This document shows, in pieces, positions 24,724 to 32,938 of a DNA stretch of 64,000 nt. The notes under the pieces were generated by a model. That model ran no database searches, was not told the origin of the DNA, and saw nothing but the letters and a program-made list of their open reading frames with translations. The position numbers and the translations under genes are program-made. The DNA is from Kineothrix sp. MB12-C1 (GTDB lineage Bacteria > Bacillota > Clostridia > Lachnospirales > Lachnospiraceae): the NCBI RefSeq assembly GCF_030863805.1, contig NZ_CP132957.1, positions 3,224,001 through 3,288,000 on the forward strand. Direction: 5' to 3'. The stretch's first letter is position 1, and each line of letters opens with the position of its first letter.

Positions 24724-25483
24724 CGATAATAAAGAATTACAGCAATTTAAAAAGAGAGTATTAGAGCTTGCAAGAAAATCCTATGAACACAATGTTTATA
24801 TGTACATAGGATTTTTAAGCATGGCCGAGCAGGATGTCCTTTATGAAATGCAGCAAGAACTGAAAGGTATCCCTTATACGCTGTTTGGCGGTATGGAAGA
24901 CTGCGAGCGGCGTATTTTACGTTTCGGCAGTGAAGAAAGCCTGGGGTATGCGGAAGAATTCCCTATCATCTGTTTGTTGGTTAAGCCTATGATTGAGAAG
25001 TTCGCAGATGATCTAACTCATAGGGATTTTCTTGGAGCGCTTATGAATCTTGGAATCGATAGAAGCACGATCGGAGATATCCTTATTCAAGGGAAAAATG
25101 CCTATATATTCTGTATGGATAAAATTGCGCCCTTCCTTATGGAGAACCTGGATAAGGTCAAGCATACTAATGTAAGATGTGAATCGGTAGAGGCGCAGAC
25201 GAGCTTCCCGATGAAAGAACCGGAGTCCATTTCCTTTACGGTTTCATCGGAGAGGGCAGACGGTATTGTTGCGAAGGTATATAAATTATCGAGAAATCAG
25301 AGCTTATTGCTTTTTCGGGAGAAAAAGATATTTATAAACGGAAGAATAAATGAAAACAATAGCCATATACTGAAAAGCACAGATATGATTTCTGTACGTG
25401 GATATGGAAGGTTCGTTTATTACGGATGTGATTATGAAACAAAAAAAGGGAAATTGAGTGTATCGGCAGGGGTATATCGATAA
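24716..25483 (+). CDS. YlmH-like RNA-binding protein with C-terminal S4 domain
   Basis: A 255-residue protein of the YlmH family. The N-terminal two thirds follow the YlmH pattern, including RILRFG and FLGALMNLGIDRSTIGDILI at about residues 95-120; the S4 RNA-binding domain is at about 180-240 with the typical GRINENNSHILKSTDMISVRGYGRF. YlmH acts on stalled large ribosomal subunits in Bacillus. The gene starts at TTG 24716, overlapping the preceding gene by eight bases, with no clear ribosome site, which fits translational coupling. Away from the usual division cluster. Confidence 0.85.
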   Translation: MCNDNKELQQFKKRVLELARKSYEHNVYMYIGFLSMAEQDVLYEMQQELKGIPYTLFGGMEDCERRILRFGSEESLGYAEEFPIICLLVKPMIEKFADDLTHRDFLGALMNLGIDRSTIGDILIQGKNAYIFCMDKIAPFLMENLDKVKHTNVRCESVEAQTSFPMKEPESISFTVSSERADGIVAKVYKLSRNQSLLLFREKKIFINGRINENNSHILKSTDMISVRGYGRFVYYGCDYETKKGKLSVSAGVYR

Positions 25484-25533
25484 AAGAGTTACATAATTAC
25501 CTATAAACTTTACTTAGGAAGGGAGGAGTGACT

Positions 25534-26448
25534 ATGTTTTCATATACTATGGCACAGTGGCTATTTTTCTTTTATTTTTATTGCTTTTTCGGATGGTGTT
25601 TCGAGTCAACGGTCGTTTCGGTTAAGGCGAAGCGGCTGGTAAATAGAGGATTCATGCGAGGGCCTTTTTTGCCCTTGTATGGCAGTGGTGCCATTATGAT
25701 GCTTGTTGTATCCATGCCCTTTTCCCATAATCTGGGACTTACTTATGTGGCAGGGTGTATCGGTGCTACGGTACTGGAATATATTACAGGAATTATAATG
25801 GAGGCTCTGTTTAAAGTACGGTATTGGGACTATTCGGTCAAAAGGTTTAATTTTCGAGGATATATTTGCTTAACCTCCACGCTGGCATGGGGGGGATTAA
25901 CTATTTTGATGACAAGGGTAGTACATAAGCCGATTGAGCAGTTAGTTCTTGATATTCCACATAATGTTCTTCTGCCTATAGTCTTCTTGCTAACGATATA
26001 TATTGTAGCAGATTTCACCCTGTCCTTTAAAGCGGCAATCGATCTTCGCGAGATTCTTGTTAAATTGGATGCGGTTAAGGAAGAGTTGGAGCGAGTACAG
26101 AGACGTCTGGATATTATTATTGCTCTCGCCAGTGAAGGGCGTGAAGATAAGAAGCAGGAAAGAGGCAGTCGGCTGGATGAACTCATATCCAATATTGAAG
26201 AGCGCCTGAGCGGGCTTAGAGAGAGAGTTAAGAGCGGCGTTGTCGTATATCCTGAAAGTATGAGGGAAGAGATTATAGAATTATGGACGAAATATAAGGT
26301 CAGCCTGGAGAATAGCAGACAGATTAAAAACTTAATGGACATTTATAAAAGAGGTATCATTCGGGGCAATCCGACAATGGCTTCGAATAAGTTCAAGCAT
26401 ACGCTTCAGGAAATAAAAGAAGCAGTCAATGATAAATTGAAGAAATAA
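25534..26448 (+). CDS. Putative ABC transporter permease, CmpB family membrane protein
   Basis: A 304-residue protein. Residues 5-165 contain about five transmembrane helices with the CmpB family signatures FFGWCFES, NRGFMRGPFLPLYGSGA and YYxGxxxE-type ITGIIMEALFKVRYWDYS. Residues 170-300 are a long cytoplasmic coiled coil (HFx-poor, Glu/Arg-rich). Despite the family name, an ABC partner is not seen. The start is ATG 25534, seven bases after GGGAGG. A shorter relative is encoded at 56650-57057. Confidence 0.82.
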   Translation: MFSYTMAQWLFFFYFYCFFGWCFESTVVSVKAKRLVNRGFMRGPFLPLYGSGAIMMLVVSMPFSHNLGLTYVAGCIGATVLEYITGIIMEALFKVRYWDYSVKRFNFRGYICLTSTLAWGGLTILMTRVVHKPIEQLVLDIPHNVLLPIVFLLTIYIVADFTLSFKAAIDLREILVKLDAVKEELERVQRRLDIIIALASEGREDKKQERGSRLDELISNIEERLSGLRERVKSGVVVYPESMREEIIELWTKYKVSLENSRQIKNLMDIYKRGIIRGNPTMASNKFKHTLQEIKEAVNDKLKK

Positions 26449-26578
26449 AATAGATATGAAAATACAAAAATTAATTATCTAGTACTAAAGTAATGGAATA
26501 ATGAGACCGATATATAATTTGTAGTACCAAGGTACTATCGTAACATATGAAACGCATATCTCGAGAGGAGGTAATAGC

Positions 26579-26734
26579 ATGAATTATGAAACATGGACGG
26601 TACAATCGGTAGTTGTTATTCCTCGGCCCAGGGATTATAAATCCGGGAAAGCAGTAAACGAAGGAAAAAAGGAAAAAAAGGTAACCGAAGAAAATAAAAG
26701 TTTCAGCGCGATACTGAAACAAGTAATGAGATAA
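26579..26734 (+). CDS. Small protein gene (51 residues), unknown function
   Basis: A short ORF with an excellent ribosome site (GAGAGGAGG, eight bases before ATG) and a strong terminator only 5 bp past its stop, so it is very likely translated. The peptide starts MNYETWTVQSVVVIPRPRDY and continues with a Lys/Glu-rich stretch, ending FSAILKQVMR. No signal peptide, no cysteines. Upstream lie two small palindromes (TAGTACC-AA-GGTACTA at 26522-26537; ATATG/CATAT at 26553-26567). I do not recognise the family. Confidence 0.65.
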   Translation: MNYETWTVQSVVVIPRPRDYKSGKAVNEGKKEKKVTEENKSFSAILKQVMR

Positions 26735-26738
26735 AAAT

Positions 26739-26783
26739 ACACCTCCAATGTTAGTTATTTTCCAGCATTGGAGGTGTGTCTTA
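26739..26783. terminator. Bidirectional terminator after the small protein gene
   Basis: ACACCTCCAATG (26739-26750) pairs perfectly with CATTGGAGGTGT (26766-26777); T-rich on the plus-strand side. It separates the small gene from the convergent PHP gene. Confidence 0.88.
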
Positions 26784-27608
26784 TTATGCGCCTTTTCTAT
26801 AAGTTCTTTCCATATTGTCTGAAGTATACTCATATAAATGATTTTTCAAAAGTTCCACATTACGTTTATGTCTCCTGAAAAGAGCAAGGAACTTATTATA
26901 GAACCAGAATGAATAAACTAAGACATGATTCATTTTACCGATTTTTTGTTTGGTAGTGAACATATACTGCTCTCCGCCGGCGGTGATGGTAACATCGCTT
27001 AAAAGGGCGTGTATTAAATCAGTTTCATTAGTTATCTGGGCATCGATCATGGCATAGCCCATACCTACGCTTTCTTCCCTATGGGAATCGCTGCCGCCTA
27101 TGCCCGGCTTTCCGAATCGTTTGGCAAGTTCCTGCGCTGCTTTATTCGACAGGGGAGATTCACAAGCATTGTATGTTTCTACGAAATCGAATTTTGTCAT
27201 AAGGTCACGGGACTTTTTGCCTCGTCTCGTATTCATCAGACTTAAATATTTCTCGCCGCAAGGATGAGCAGGGCCGAGAATTCCGCCGAAATGGTGGACG
27301 ATATCGATGAGAAGATTCACGGGGAGGCCCCGAAGTTCCAAGAGAGGGAGATTGACTCCGGTTGGCATAATGATAATAATATGTCCGGCATCAATTGTAT
27401 CGTATTCAATACCCTTCAATACAACGAAATCGTTGAAAGCGCTGTCTTTGCTGTGCTTTTTATAATAGCGGTATGCCTTATAGGAGTTGTGATCGGTAAT
27501 GAGCATACCGTGATATCCTTTTTCACGAAGCTTACAGGCCGCATCGCGTAAGGGGATTTTACCATCCAAAGAACCTTCTTTTGTATGGCAGTGCATATCT
27601 AATTTCAA
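26784..27608 (-). CDS. PHP domain metal-dependent phosphoesterase
   Basis: A 274-residue PHP-family hydrolase. The N-terminal metal motif is DMHCHTKEGSLDG (residues 4-16), followed by ITDHNS, a Glu in KGIEYDT, a His in GPAHPCGEKYL, and the C-terminal GGSDSHREE. The family includes histidinol phosphatase and RNase AM-type enzymes; the substrate here is not known. Starts at TTG 27608, preceded by GGAAGG at seven bases. Single leftward gene. Confidence 0.85.
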   Translation of the reverse strand: MKLDMHCHTKEGSLDGKIPLRDAACKLREKGYHGMLITDHNSYKAYRYYKKHSKDSAFNDFVVLKGIEYDTIDAGHIIIIMPTGVNLPLLELRGLPVNLLIDIVHHFGGILGPAHPCGEKYLSLMNTRRGKKSRDLMTKFDFVETYNACESPLSNKAAQELAKRFGKPGIGGSDSHREESVGMGYAMIDAQITNETDLIHALLSDVTITAGGEQYMFTTKQKIGKMNHVLVYSFWFYNKFLALFRRHKRNVELLKNHLYEYTSDNMERTYRKGA

Positions 27609-27755
27609 AAATGTACCTTCCTTCCATAACCGAAAAAATAGATTTTAACAGTAAAATAAATAGTAAGTCTTTAACACCTACCTTCACATTGTACCCTAAA
27701 TTAACGATATGTAAATATGTTTTTGAATTTTTATTTTTTATTTCAAAAGGTCTTA

Positions 27756-28538
27756 TTAGATTAAATAAGAATTATCGTTAATATTCAATTGTTGCATAGA
27801 ATGCTCGACCACTTCCTTATATTCATCGAGTAAAAGCTTAATTTCCTGAAGTTTCTCAGGTGTTGCCCGGTAGATAGGGAGAGCAATACTAGTTGATGCA
27901 ATGATAGAATCTCCATTACAAAGAGGTACAGCTACACATTGGATTCCCTCAGTCAGTTCAGAATATTCGTAGGCATAGCCGCTTCGTTTCACTTCTTCCA
28001 ATTCCTTACATAAACAGTCGAAGGAGGTTATGGTAGTAGGAGTATAGGCAGTCAGTCCATTGGGATATAGCTGTTGTAGTTCATTCTTACTGAGCGGATA
28101 AATGAGAGCTTTTCCAATGCCGGTACAGTATGCAGGAAGACGCTGACCGATATGGGAACGAAGCATGATAGCATTTTCGGATGCTATTTTGGCAATATAG
28201 AGTACGCTGTCGCCGGAAAGAATGCCGAGGTGGCACGTTTCATGGCAGGAATCCACGAGTTTTTGCATATTGCTTTTAATAATATCATAAATCGGACGGT
28301 CGCTTTTATAAGCACTCCCGGTCAGATATGCCTGGGGACCTATCCGGTATTTGCCAGAAGTTGTTTCCAATTGAATGAAACCTCTGTTTTGCATGGTATG
28401 TATAATAGGAAAGAGGCTGCTTTTGGGAGCAGTCAGTAAGGTGGATATTTCCGTAAGGGAGTATCCGCTGCTGTTTTGTGATAACAATTTAAGTATATCT
28501 AGTACCCGCTCGGTTGAACGGTGTCCGTTATTGCTCAT
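27756..28538 (-). CDS. IclR family transcriptional regulator
   Basis: A 260-residue regulator with an N-terminal winged helix (residues 8-70: RVLDILKLLSQNSSGYSLTEISTLL) and a C-terminal IclR effector domain (CHLGILSGDSVLYIAKI ... YCTGIGKAL). It is divergent from the eda-kdgK-TRAP-uxaA operon and is the likely regulator of that operon, with a sugar acid or KDG as effector. The start is ATG 28538, seven bases after GGAGG; the frame stays open upstream. Confidence 0.9.
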   Translation of the reverse strand: MSNNGHRSTERVLDILKLLSQNSSGYSLTEISTLLTAPKSSLFPIIHTMQNRGFIQLETTSGKYRIGPQAYLTGSAYKSDRPIYDIIKSNMQKLVDSCHETCHLGILSGDSVLYIAKIASENAIMLRSHIGQRLPAYCTGIGKALIYPLSKNELQQLYPNGLTAYTPTTITSFDCLCKELEEVKRSGYAYEYSELTEGIQCVAVPLCNGDSIIASTSIALPIYRATPEKLQEIKLLLDEYKEVVEHSMQQLNINDNSYLI

Positions 28539-28670
28539 TTGAAAGTCCTCCATATGTGTTTCTGTATTATAGCAAAAGATAATAGTTTGTACAATAAGTA
28601 ATATATGCGTTCATTATAAAATGAAATTAAAAATTAGGTAAAAATCACTAAAAAAAATAGAAGGATATTA

Positions 28671-28742
28671 TTGACTTTATATGTTTTGCGTGATATAAAT
28701 AAAATATGGTTCGGTAATATAAACTAGTCCTTATATACGAAC
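28671..28742 (+). promoter_or_regulatory. Promoter and candidate IclR operator of the KDG operon
   Basis: TTGACT (28671-28676) and TATAAA (28694-28699) stand 17 bp apart. Just downstream, over the expected transcription start, an imperfect inverted repeat runs from GTTCGGTAATATAA to TTATATACGAAC (28709-28742). Its position suits a repressor site for the divergent IclR protein. Confidence 0.6.
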
Positions 28743-28768
28743 GGAAAGTGGGTGGATGGAAAAGTAAA

Positions 28769-29434
28769 ATGGAAAGAGAAGAAGTAAGACAAATCAAGCA
28801 AAATGTAATGGAGAAGAAAATTATTGCTATTGTAAGAGGACTGAAGAGAGAAGATTGTATGAAGCTTGCAGAAGCATTGTATGAAGGCGGTATTAATATG
28901 ATAGAAGTGACTTTTGATCAGACTTGTCAAGATAACAACTATCAGAATACTGTGGAATCCATTCATGCGATTGCGCAGGAATACGAAGGGCGGATCTATG
29001 TAGGAGCAGGTACTGTGTTGAATCGAAGTCAAGTAGATTTGGCTAAGAGTGCCGGTGCAAAGTACATTATCACGCCATCTACAGATGTAGATGTGATTCG
29101 ATATGCAAAGGAGCAAGGGCTGGTAGCTATGCCCGGTGCGATGACCCCCTCGGAGGTAGTGACGGCTTATGCTGCGGGTGCGGATTTCGTGAAGATATTC
29201 CCTTCGGATAATTTAGGCGCATCGTATATTAAGGCGTTGAAAGCACCTTTGAAGCATATACCGATGCTTGCGGTAGGTGGAGTAAATGAAAAGAATGTAG
29301 CAGAATTTATGAAAGCAGGGGCAGTAGGAGCAGGAGTCGGCGGCAACCTGGTAAATGCGGAATGGATAAAGCACGGTGAATTTTCAAAGATCACTGAGCT
29401 TGCAAAGGAAATGATGAAAAATGCATGTCAGTAG
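28769..29434 (+). CDS. eda: KDPG/KHG aldolase
   Basis: A 221-residue class I aldolase that splits 2-keto-3-deoxy-6-phosphogluconate into pyruvate and glyceraldehyde 3-phosphate. Seen are IIEVTF-like MIEVTFD, GAGTVLN with the RSQVDLAKSAGAKYIITP stretch, and the Schiff-base Lys in FVKIFPSDNLG, plus the phosphate-binding VGGVNEKN. I take ATG 28769 as start; a GTG 21 bp upstream is in frame but lies in the ribosome-site region. First gene of the sugar-acid operon, 49 bp before kdgK. Confidence 0.92.
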   Translation: MEREEVRQIKQNVMEKKIIAIVRGLKREDCMKLAEALYEGGINMIEVTFDQTCQDNNYQNTVESIHAIAQEYEGRIYVGAGTVLNRSQVDLAKSAGAKYIITPSTDVDVIRYAKEQGLVAMPGAMTPSEVVTAYAAGADFVKIFPSDNLGASYIKALKAPLKHIPMLAVGGVNEKNVAEFMKAGAVGAGVGGNLVNAEWIKHGEFSKITELAKEMMKNACQ

Positions 29435-29483
29435 CTGCTAACATATGAAGCAACTATCAATATCGTTAAAAAGGAGTAAAAAA

Positions 29484-30506
29484 ATGGCAAGAGTTGTATG
29501 TTTCGGAGAAGTTATGCTTAGATTGAATCCGCAGGGATATTTGCGTTTTGTGCAGGCGGATAAATTCGAAGCATCCTATGCAGGAGGAGAAGCCAATGTT
29601 GCTGTCTCTTTAGCTAATTATGGGCATGAAGCATCTTTTGTATCCAAGTTTCCAGCTAATGAAATTGGACAGAGTGGGATCAATGAGCTTAGAAGATACG
29701 GAGTGGATACTAAAGATATTGTAATAGGAGGACCTCGCCTGGGAATCTATTTTGTAGAAAAAGGGGCTTCCCAAAGACCATCAAAAGTAATTTATGACCG
29801 TGCCGGATCTTCCATTGCACTTGCGCGGAAAGAGGACTTTGATTGGGATAAAATATTCGAAGGAGCACAGTGGCTTCATTTTACAGGAATCACACCTGCT
29901 CTGGGCGGTGAAAATCCTGAAATCTGTCTGGAAGCATGTAAGGCAGCAAAGGCAAAAGGATTAAAGGTGAGCTGTGATTTGAACTATAGAAAGAAGCTTT
30001 GGACCAATGAGAAGGCCGGAGAAGTAATGGCTAAGCTGATGGAATATGTAGATGTCTGCATCGCAAATGAAGAAGATGCTGCGGATGTATTTGGAATACA
30101 CGCAGAAGGTACGGACATCAATACCGGAAAGATTTCTAAAGAGGGATATATCAGTGTAGCAAAGAAACTTCAGGAGAAGTTCGGTCTCGAATATGTAGCG
30201 ATTACACTTAGGGGAAGTCTGTCAGCAACAGACAATAAGTGGGCGGCTATGCTTTACCATGAAGATAAAGCTTACTTCTCTAAAGAATATTTGGTACATA
30301 TTGTTGACAGGGTAGGGGGAGGAGATTCCTTTGGCGGAGGTTTGATTCACTCACTGCTGAAAGGGAAAGAGTCTCAGGAAGCAATTGAATTCGCAGTTGC
30401 AGCTTCGTGTCTGAAACATTCGATCGAACACGACTTCAATTTGGTGGCAGAGGCGGAGGTTGAATCCCTCGCAAAAGGAAATGCATCCGGTAGAGTACAA
30501 AGATAA
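29484..30506 (+). CDS. kdgK: 2-keto-3-deoxygluconate kinase (PfkB family)
   Basis: A 340-residue ribokinase-family sugar kinase. The N-terminal GEVMLRL and YAGGEANVAVSLANYG motif (about residues 32-46) and the C-terminal DRVGGGDSFGGGLI with the catalytic Asp are clear. Phosphorylates KDG to KDPG for the aldolase encoded upstream. ATG 29484 follows AAGGAG; the frame open further upstream has no ribosome site. The operon context supports KDG rather than fructose or ribose as the substrate. Confidence 0.9.
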   Translation: MARVVCFGEVMLRLNPQGYLRFVQADKFEASYAGGEANVAVSLANYGHEASFVSKFPANEIGQSGINELRRYGVDTKDIVIGGPRLGIYFVEKGASQRPSKVIYDRAGSSIALARKEDFDWDKIFEGAQWLHFTGITPALGGENPEICLEACKAAKAKGLKVSCDLNYRKKLWTNEKAGEVMAKLMEYVDVCIANEEDAADVFGIHAEGTDINTGKISKEGYISVAKKLQEKFGLEYVAITLRGSLSATDNKWAAMLYHEDKAYFSKEYLVHIVDRVGGGDSFGGGLIHSLLKGKESQEAIEFAVAASCLKHSIEHDFNLVAEAEVESLAKGNASGRVQR

Positions 30507-30584
30507 AATTTCATAATCCCCTTGTAATTTGAGCGTCAATATGATTTAATAACGATGCATTGACAAAAAATATAGGGGGACTTT

Positions 30585-31217
30585 ATGAGAGATAAAGCAC
30601 AAATTGCTTATAACATAATAAAAGACAAGATTCTGAAAGGAGAACTTCCTCCGCTGAGCGATATATCGGAAGAAAGTCTTCAGGATGAATTGGATATCAG
30701 CAGAACTCCTGTGAGAGAAGCGATCCAAAAGCTGAAAAAAGAAGGTTTTGTATATATATATTCAAGAAAGGGGACTATCGTATCAGATATTACGGTAGAC
30801 CTGACAAAATCTATTTATGAAGTACGTGCCTTAAATGAACCTTATGCGGCGAGGGGTGCATGCGGTAAGATACCGAGAGAAAGATTGCTTCGTATGAGGG
30901 AAGCCTGGATGGTACCACCGGCGGATTCGGTCATGGAGGAGCAGAGGGACTATTTTATTAACTTGGATCGGGATCTGCACAATATGATTCTTGAATATAC
31001 GGATAATAAATTTCTAAAGGATATGCTGCAAGTGGTGAATGACCATAGTCATAGAATCCGGTTAAGGATATCTAAAAGAAATAGACAGTACGGCAGTTCC
31101 ATAAAGGATCATATCGAAATTATAGAAGCTTTTTTGGAGGAGGATGCCGACAGGATAGAGCAAAGGGTCAGACATCATATAGAACATGCAATTAATGAGG
31201 CATTTGAATATTTGTAA
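30585..31217 (+). CDS. GntR family regulator (FadR/FCD subfamily)
   Basis: A 210-residue regulator with a winged helix (residues 5-70, LDISRTPVREAIQKLKKEG) and an all-helical FCD ligand domain with the metal-binding DRDLHNMI, HSHRIR and DHIEIIEAF motifs. It lies inside the sugar-acid operon between kdgK and the TRAP genes, making it a second regulator besides the divergent IclR protein. Strong AGGGGG ribosome site at ATG 30585. Confidence 0.9.
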   Translation: MRDKAQIAYNIIKDKILKGELPPLSDISEESLQDELDISRTPVREAIQKLKKEGFVYIYSRKGTIVSDITVDLTKSIYEVRALNEPYAARGACGKIPRERLLRMREAWMVPPADSVMEEQRDYFINLDRDLHNMILEYTDNKFLKDMLQVVNDHSHRIRLRISKRNRQYGSSIKDHIEIIEAFLEEDADRIEQRVRHHIEHAINEAFEYL

Positions 31218-31308
31218 TGGATTAAAAATTTTTAGCATCACTGATATATCAGAAGTACACAACAAGAATATATAGGAAATTAATATAACAAAATAAAGGA
31301 GAGATAGA

Positions 31309-32376
31309 ATGAAAAAGAAAATACTTGCATTAACATTATCATTGACAATGCTCGCAGCAGTTATGACAGGATGCGGTCAGTCAGCAGCCGGTGGAACAAC
31401 AGCGGCAAATGAGGAGCAGAAAACAGAGACAGAAGCAGCGGATATGGCAGCAGAGGTAGAAGTTGTTATTCAATTCGGACATGATAATAACGAGGGAGAT
31501 CCGGTTCAGGAAGCCGCAAAATATTGGGCGGAAAGATTGAGTGAAGTATCCGGTGGAACGATGAAGTTGGAAGTATTCCCTTCCGGTCAGCTCGGATCCA
31601 AGAGCGATTTGATCGATCAGATTCTCGCAGGCGATTCTGTAGTTTGTATCGGCAATGGCCCGTTCCTGGCGGACAGAGGAGCTCCGGATCTTGGAATTAT
31701 GCAGGCGCCTTACCTGTTTGAGACATGGGAAGAACTGGATACATTAGTTGCCAGCGACTGGTGGGCAGAGCAGATGACACAGTTGGAAGGTGCCGGCTTA
31801 AAAGTAATCGCAGGAAACTGGAGATATGGGGTAAGACATACGATCACCACTAAGCCCGTAACAAGCCCGGAAGATATAAAAGGTATGAAGATACGTACGC
31901 AGGGATCTACGGTACACGTAAAAGGATTTGAAGTATTAGGCGCAGCACCCACACCCATGCCGTTAACAGAGGTATATACATCCTTATCTCAGGGAACCAT
32001 AGATGGATTAGAGAATCCCTTGTCCGTAATCTACAGCGGCAAGTTCCAGGAAGTAGCTAAGAACCTGATGTTAGACGGACATATCAGAGATTTATCCCAG
32101 ATTGTTATTTCCAATGATTTCTTCAATTCTTTGACAGAAGAGCAGCAGGGATGGTTGTTGCAGACAGCACAGGAAGCCGGAGAGCGTCAGAATGAACTGG
32201 CAGCGATAGCGGACGAAGAGAGCTTGCAGAAATTAAAAGACGAAGGCGTTACCGTGACAGAAGTTGATTTCGGTGCGTTTAGAACAGCGGCAGAACCTTT
32301 TTATGAAGATACTACACTTACTGGTGCATGGTCAGATGGATTGGTTGACAGAGTAAAAGAAATTATCGGTCAGTAA
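31309..32376 (+). CDS. dctP: TRAP transporter substrate-binding lipoprotein DctP
   Basis: A 355-residue extracytoplasmic solute receptor. A lipoprotein signal peptide ends at TGC (Cys22), followed by a Thr/Ala/Glu-rich linker and the DctP fold. Seen are the carboxylate-binding Arg region around MKIRTQGS (about residues 192-199) and PMPLTEVYTSLSQGTIDGLENP. TRAP systems import organic acids with the sodium gradient. The enzymes around it point to a hexonate or hexuronate as the ligand. A 12-bp intercistronic hairpin follows the stop. Confidence 0.92.
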   Translation: MKKKILALTLSLTMLAAVMTGCGQSAAGGTTAANEEQKTETEAADMAAEVEVVIQFGHDNNEGDPVQEAAKYWAERLSEVSGGTMKLEVFPSGQLGSKSDLIDQILAGDSVVCIGNGPFLADRGAPDLGIMQAPYLFETWEELDTLVASDWWAEQMTQLEGAGLKVIAGNWRYGVRHTITTKPVTSPEDIKGMKIRTQGSTVHVKGFEVLGAAPTPMPLTEVYTSLSQGTIDGLENPLSVIYSGKFQEVAKNLMLDGHIRDLSQIVISNDFFNSLTEEQQGWLLQTAQEAGERQNELAAIADEESLQKLKDEGVTVTEVDFGAFRTAAEPFYEDTTLTGAWSDGLVDRVKEIIGQ

Positions 32377-32381
32377 GCAGG

Positions 32382-32414
32382 AGGGCTCCGTAAGGAAGCG
32401 GGTTACGGAGCCCT
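32382..32414 (+). promoter_or_regulatory. Intercistronic hairpin between dctP and dctQ
   Basis: AGGGCTCCGTAA (32382-32393) pairs perfectly with TTACGGAGCCCT (32403-32414). There is no T-run, so it is more likely an mRNA-stabilising 3' stem that lets the receptor be made in excess over the permease than a full terminator. Confidence 0.65.
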
Positions 32415-32434
32415 ATTCGAAAGGATGTGAAACT

Positions 32435-32938
32435 ATGGGGCAAAATAAGAAATTAGACAGGATATTGGGAATTGATTATTGTATTTCGGGTGTCTGCCTT
32501 ATTTTATTAGTTTGTGTTACCTTTTTTGGCGTAATATGGCGCTACTTTTTAAATTCTCCCTTTATATGGCAGGAGGAAGTACAGCTCGGTTTAATTACAT
32601 GGGTTATTTATTTCGGAGCGAGCGCAGCATTTAGAAACGGAAGTCATATTGCTATCGATATGATAGTGGATATGTTCCCGGAAAAGATGCAGAAAGTAAT
32701 GGATGTTATTATCTATATCGTTTCTATGGGCGTGCTTGGATTTATATTTATCAATGGAATATCTTTGGTGCAACAGTTTATCAGAACCTCCCGGGTGACT
32801 AATATCTTAAGAATACCCACGCAGTATATTTATATGGCTATTCCGATCGGTTGTGTGCTGATGGCGGTAAGCTATACGATTTATCTTATAAGAGATTTTA
32901 AAGGATTAAATATCGAAGAGGAAGAGGAGGACAAGTGA
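32435..32938 (+). CDS. dctQ: TRAP transporter small permease DctQ
   Basis: A 167-residue membrane protein with four transmembrane helices (about residues 15-37, 50-70, 88-108 and 128-150). The WRYFLNSPFIWQEE segment with the conserved WxEE motif and the RNGSHIAIDM stretch are DctQ marks. Pairs with DctM to form the membrane part of the transporter. Its stop codon overlaps the dctM start (TGATG). Confidence 0.92.
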   Translation: MGQNKKLDRILGIDYCISGVCLILLVCVTFFGVIWRYFLNSPFIWQEEVQLGLITWVIYFGASAAFRNGSHIAIDMIVDMFPEKMQKVMDVIIYIVSMGVLGFIFINGISLVQQFIRTSRVTNILRIPTQYIYMAIPIGCVLMAVSYTIYLIRDFKGLNIEEEEEDK

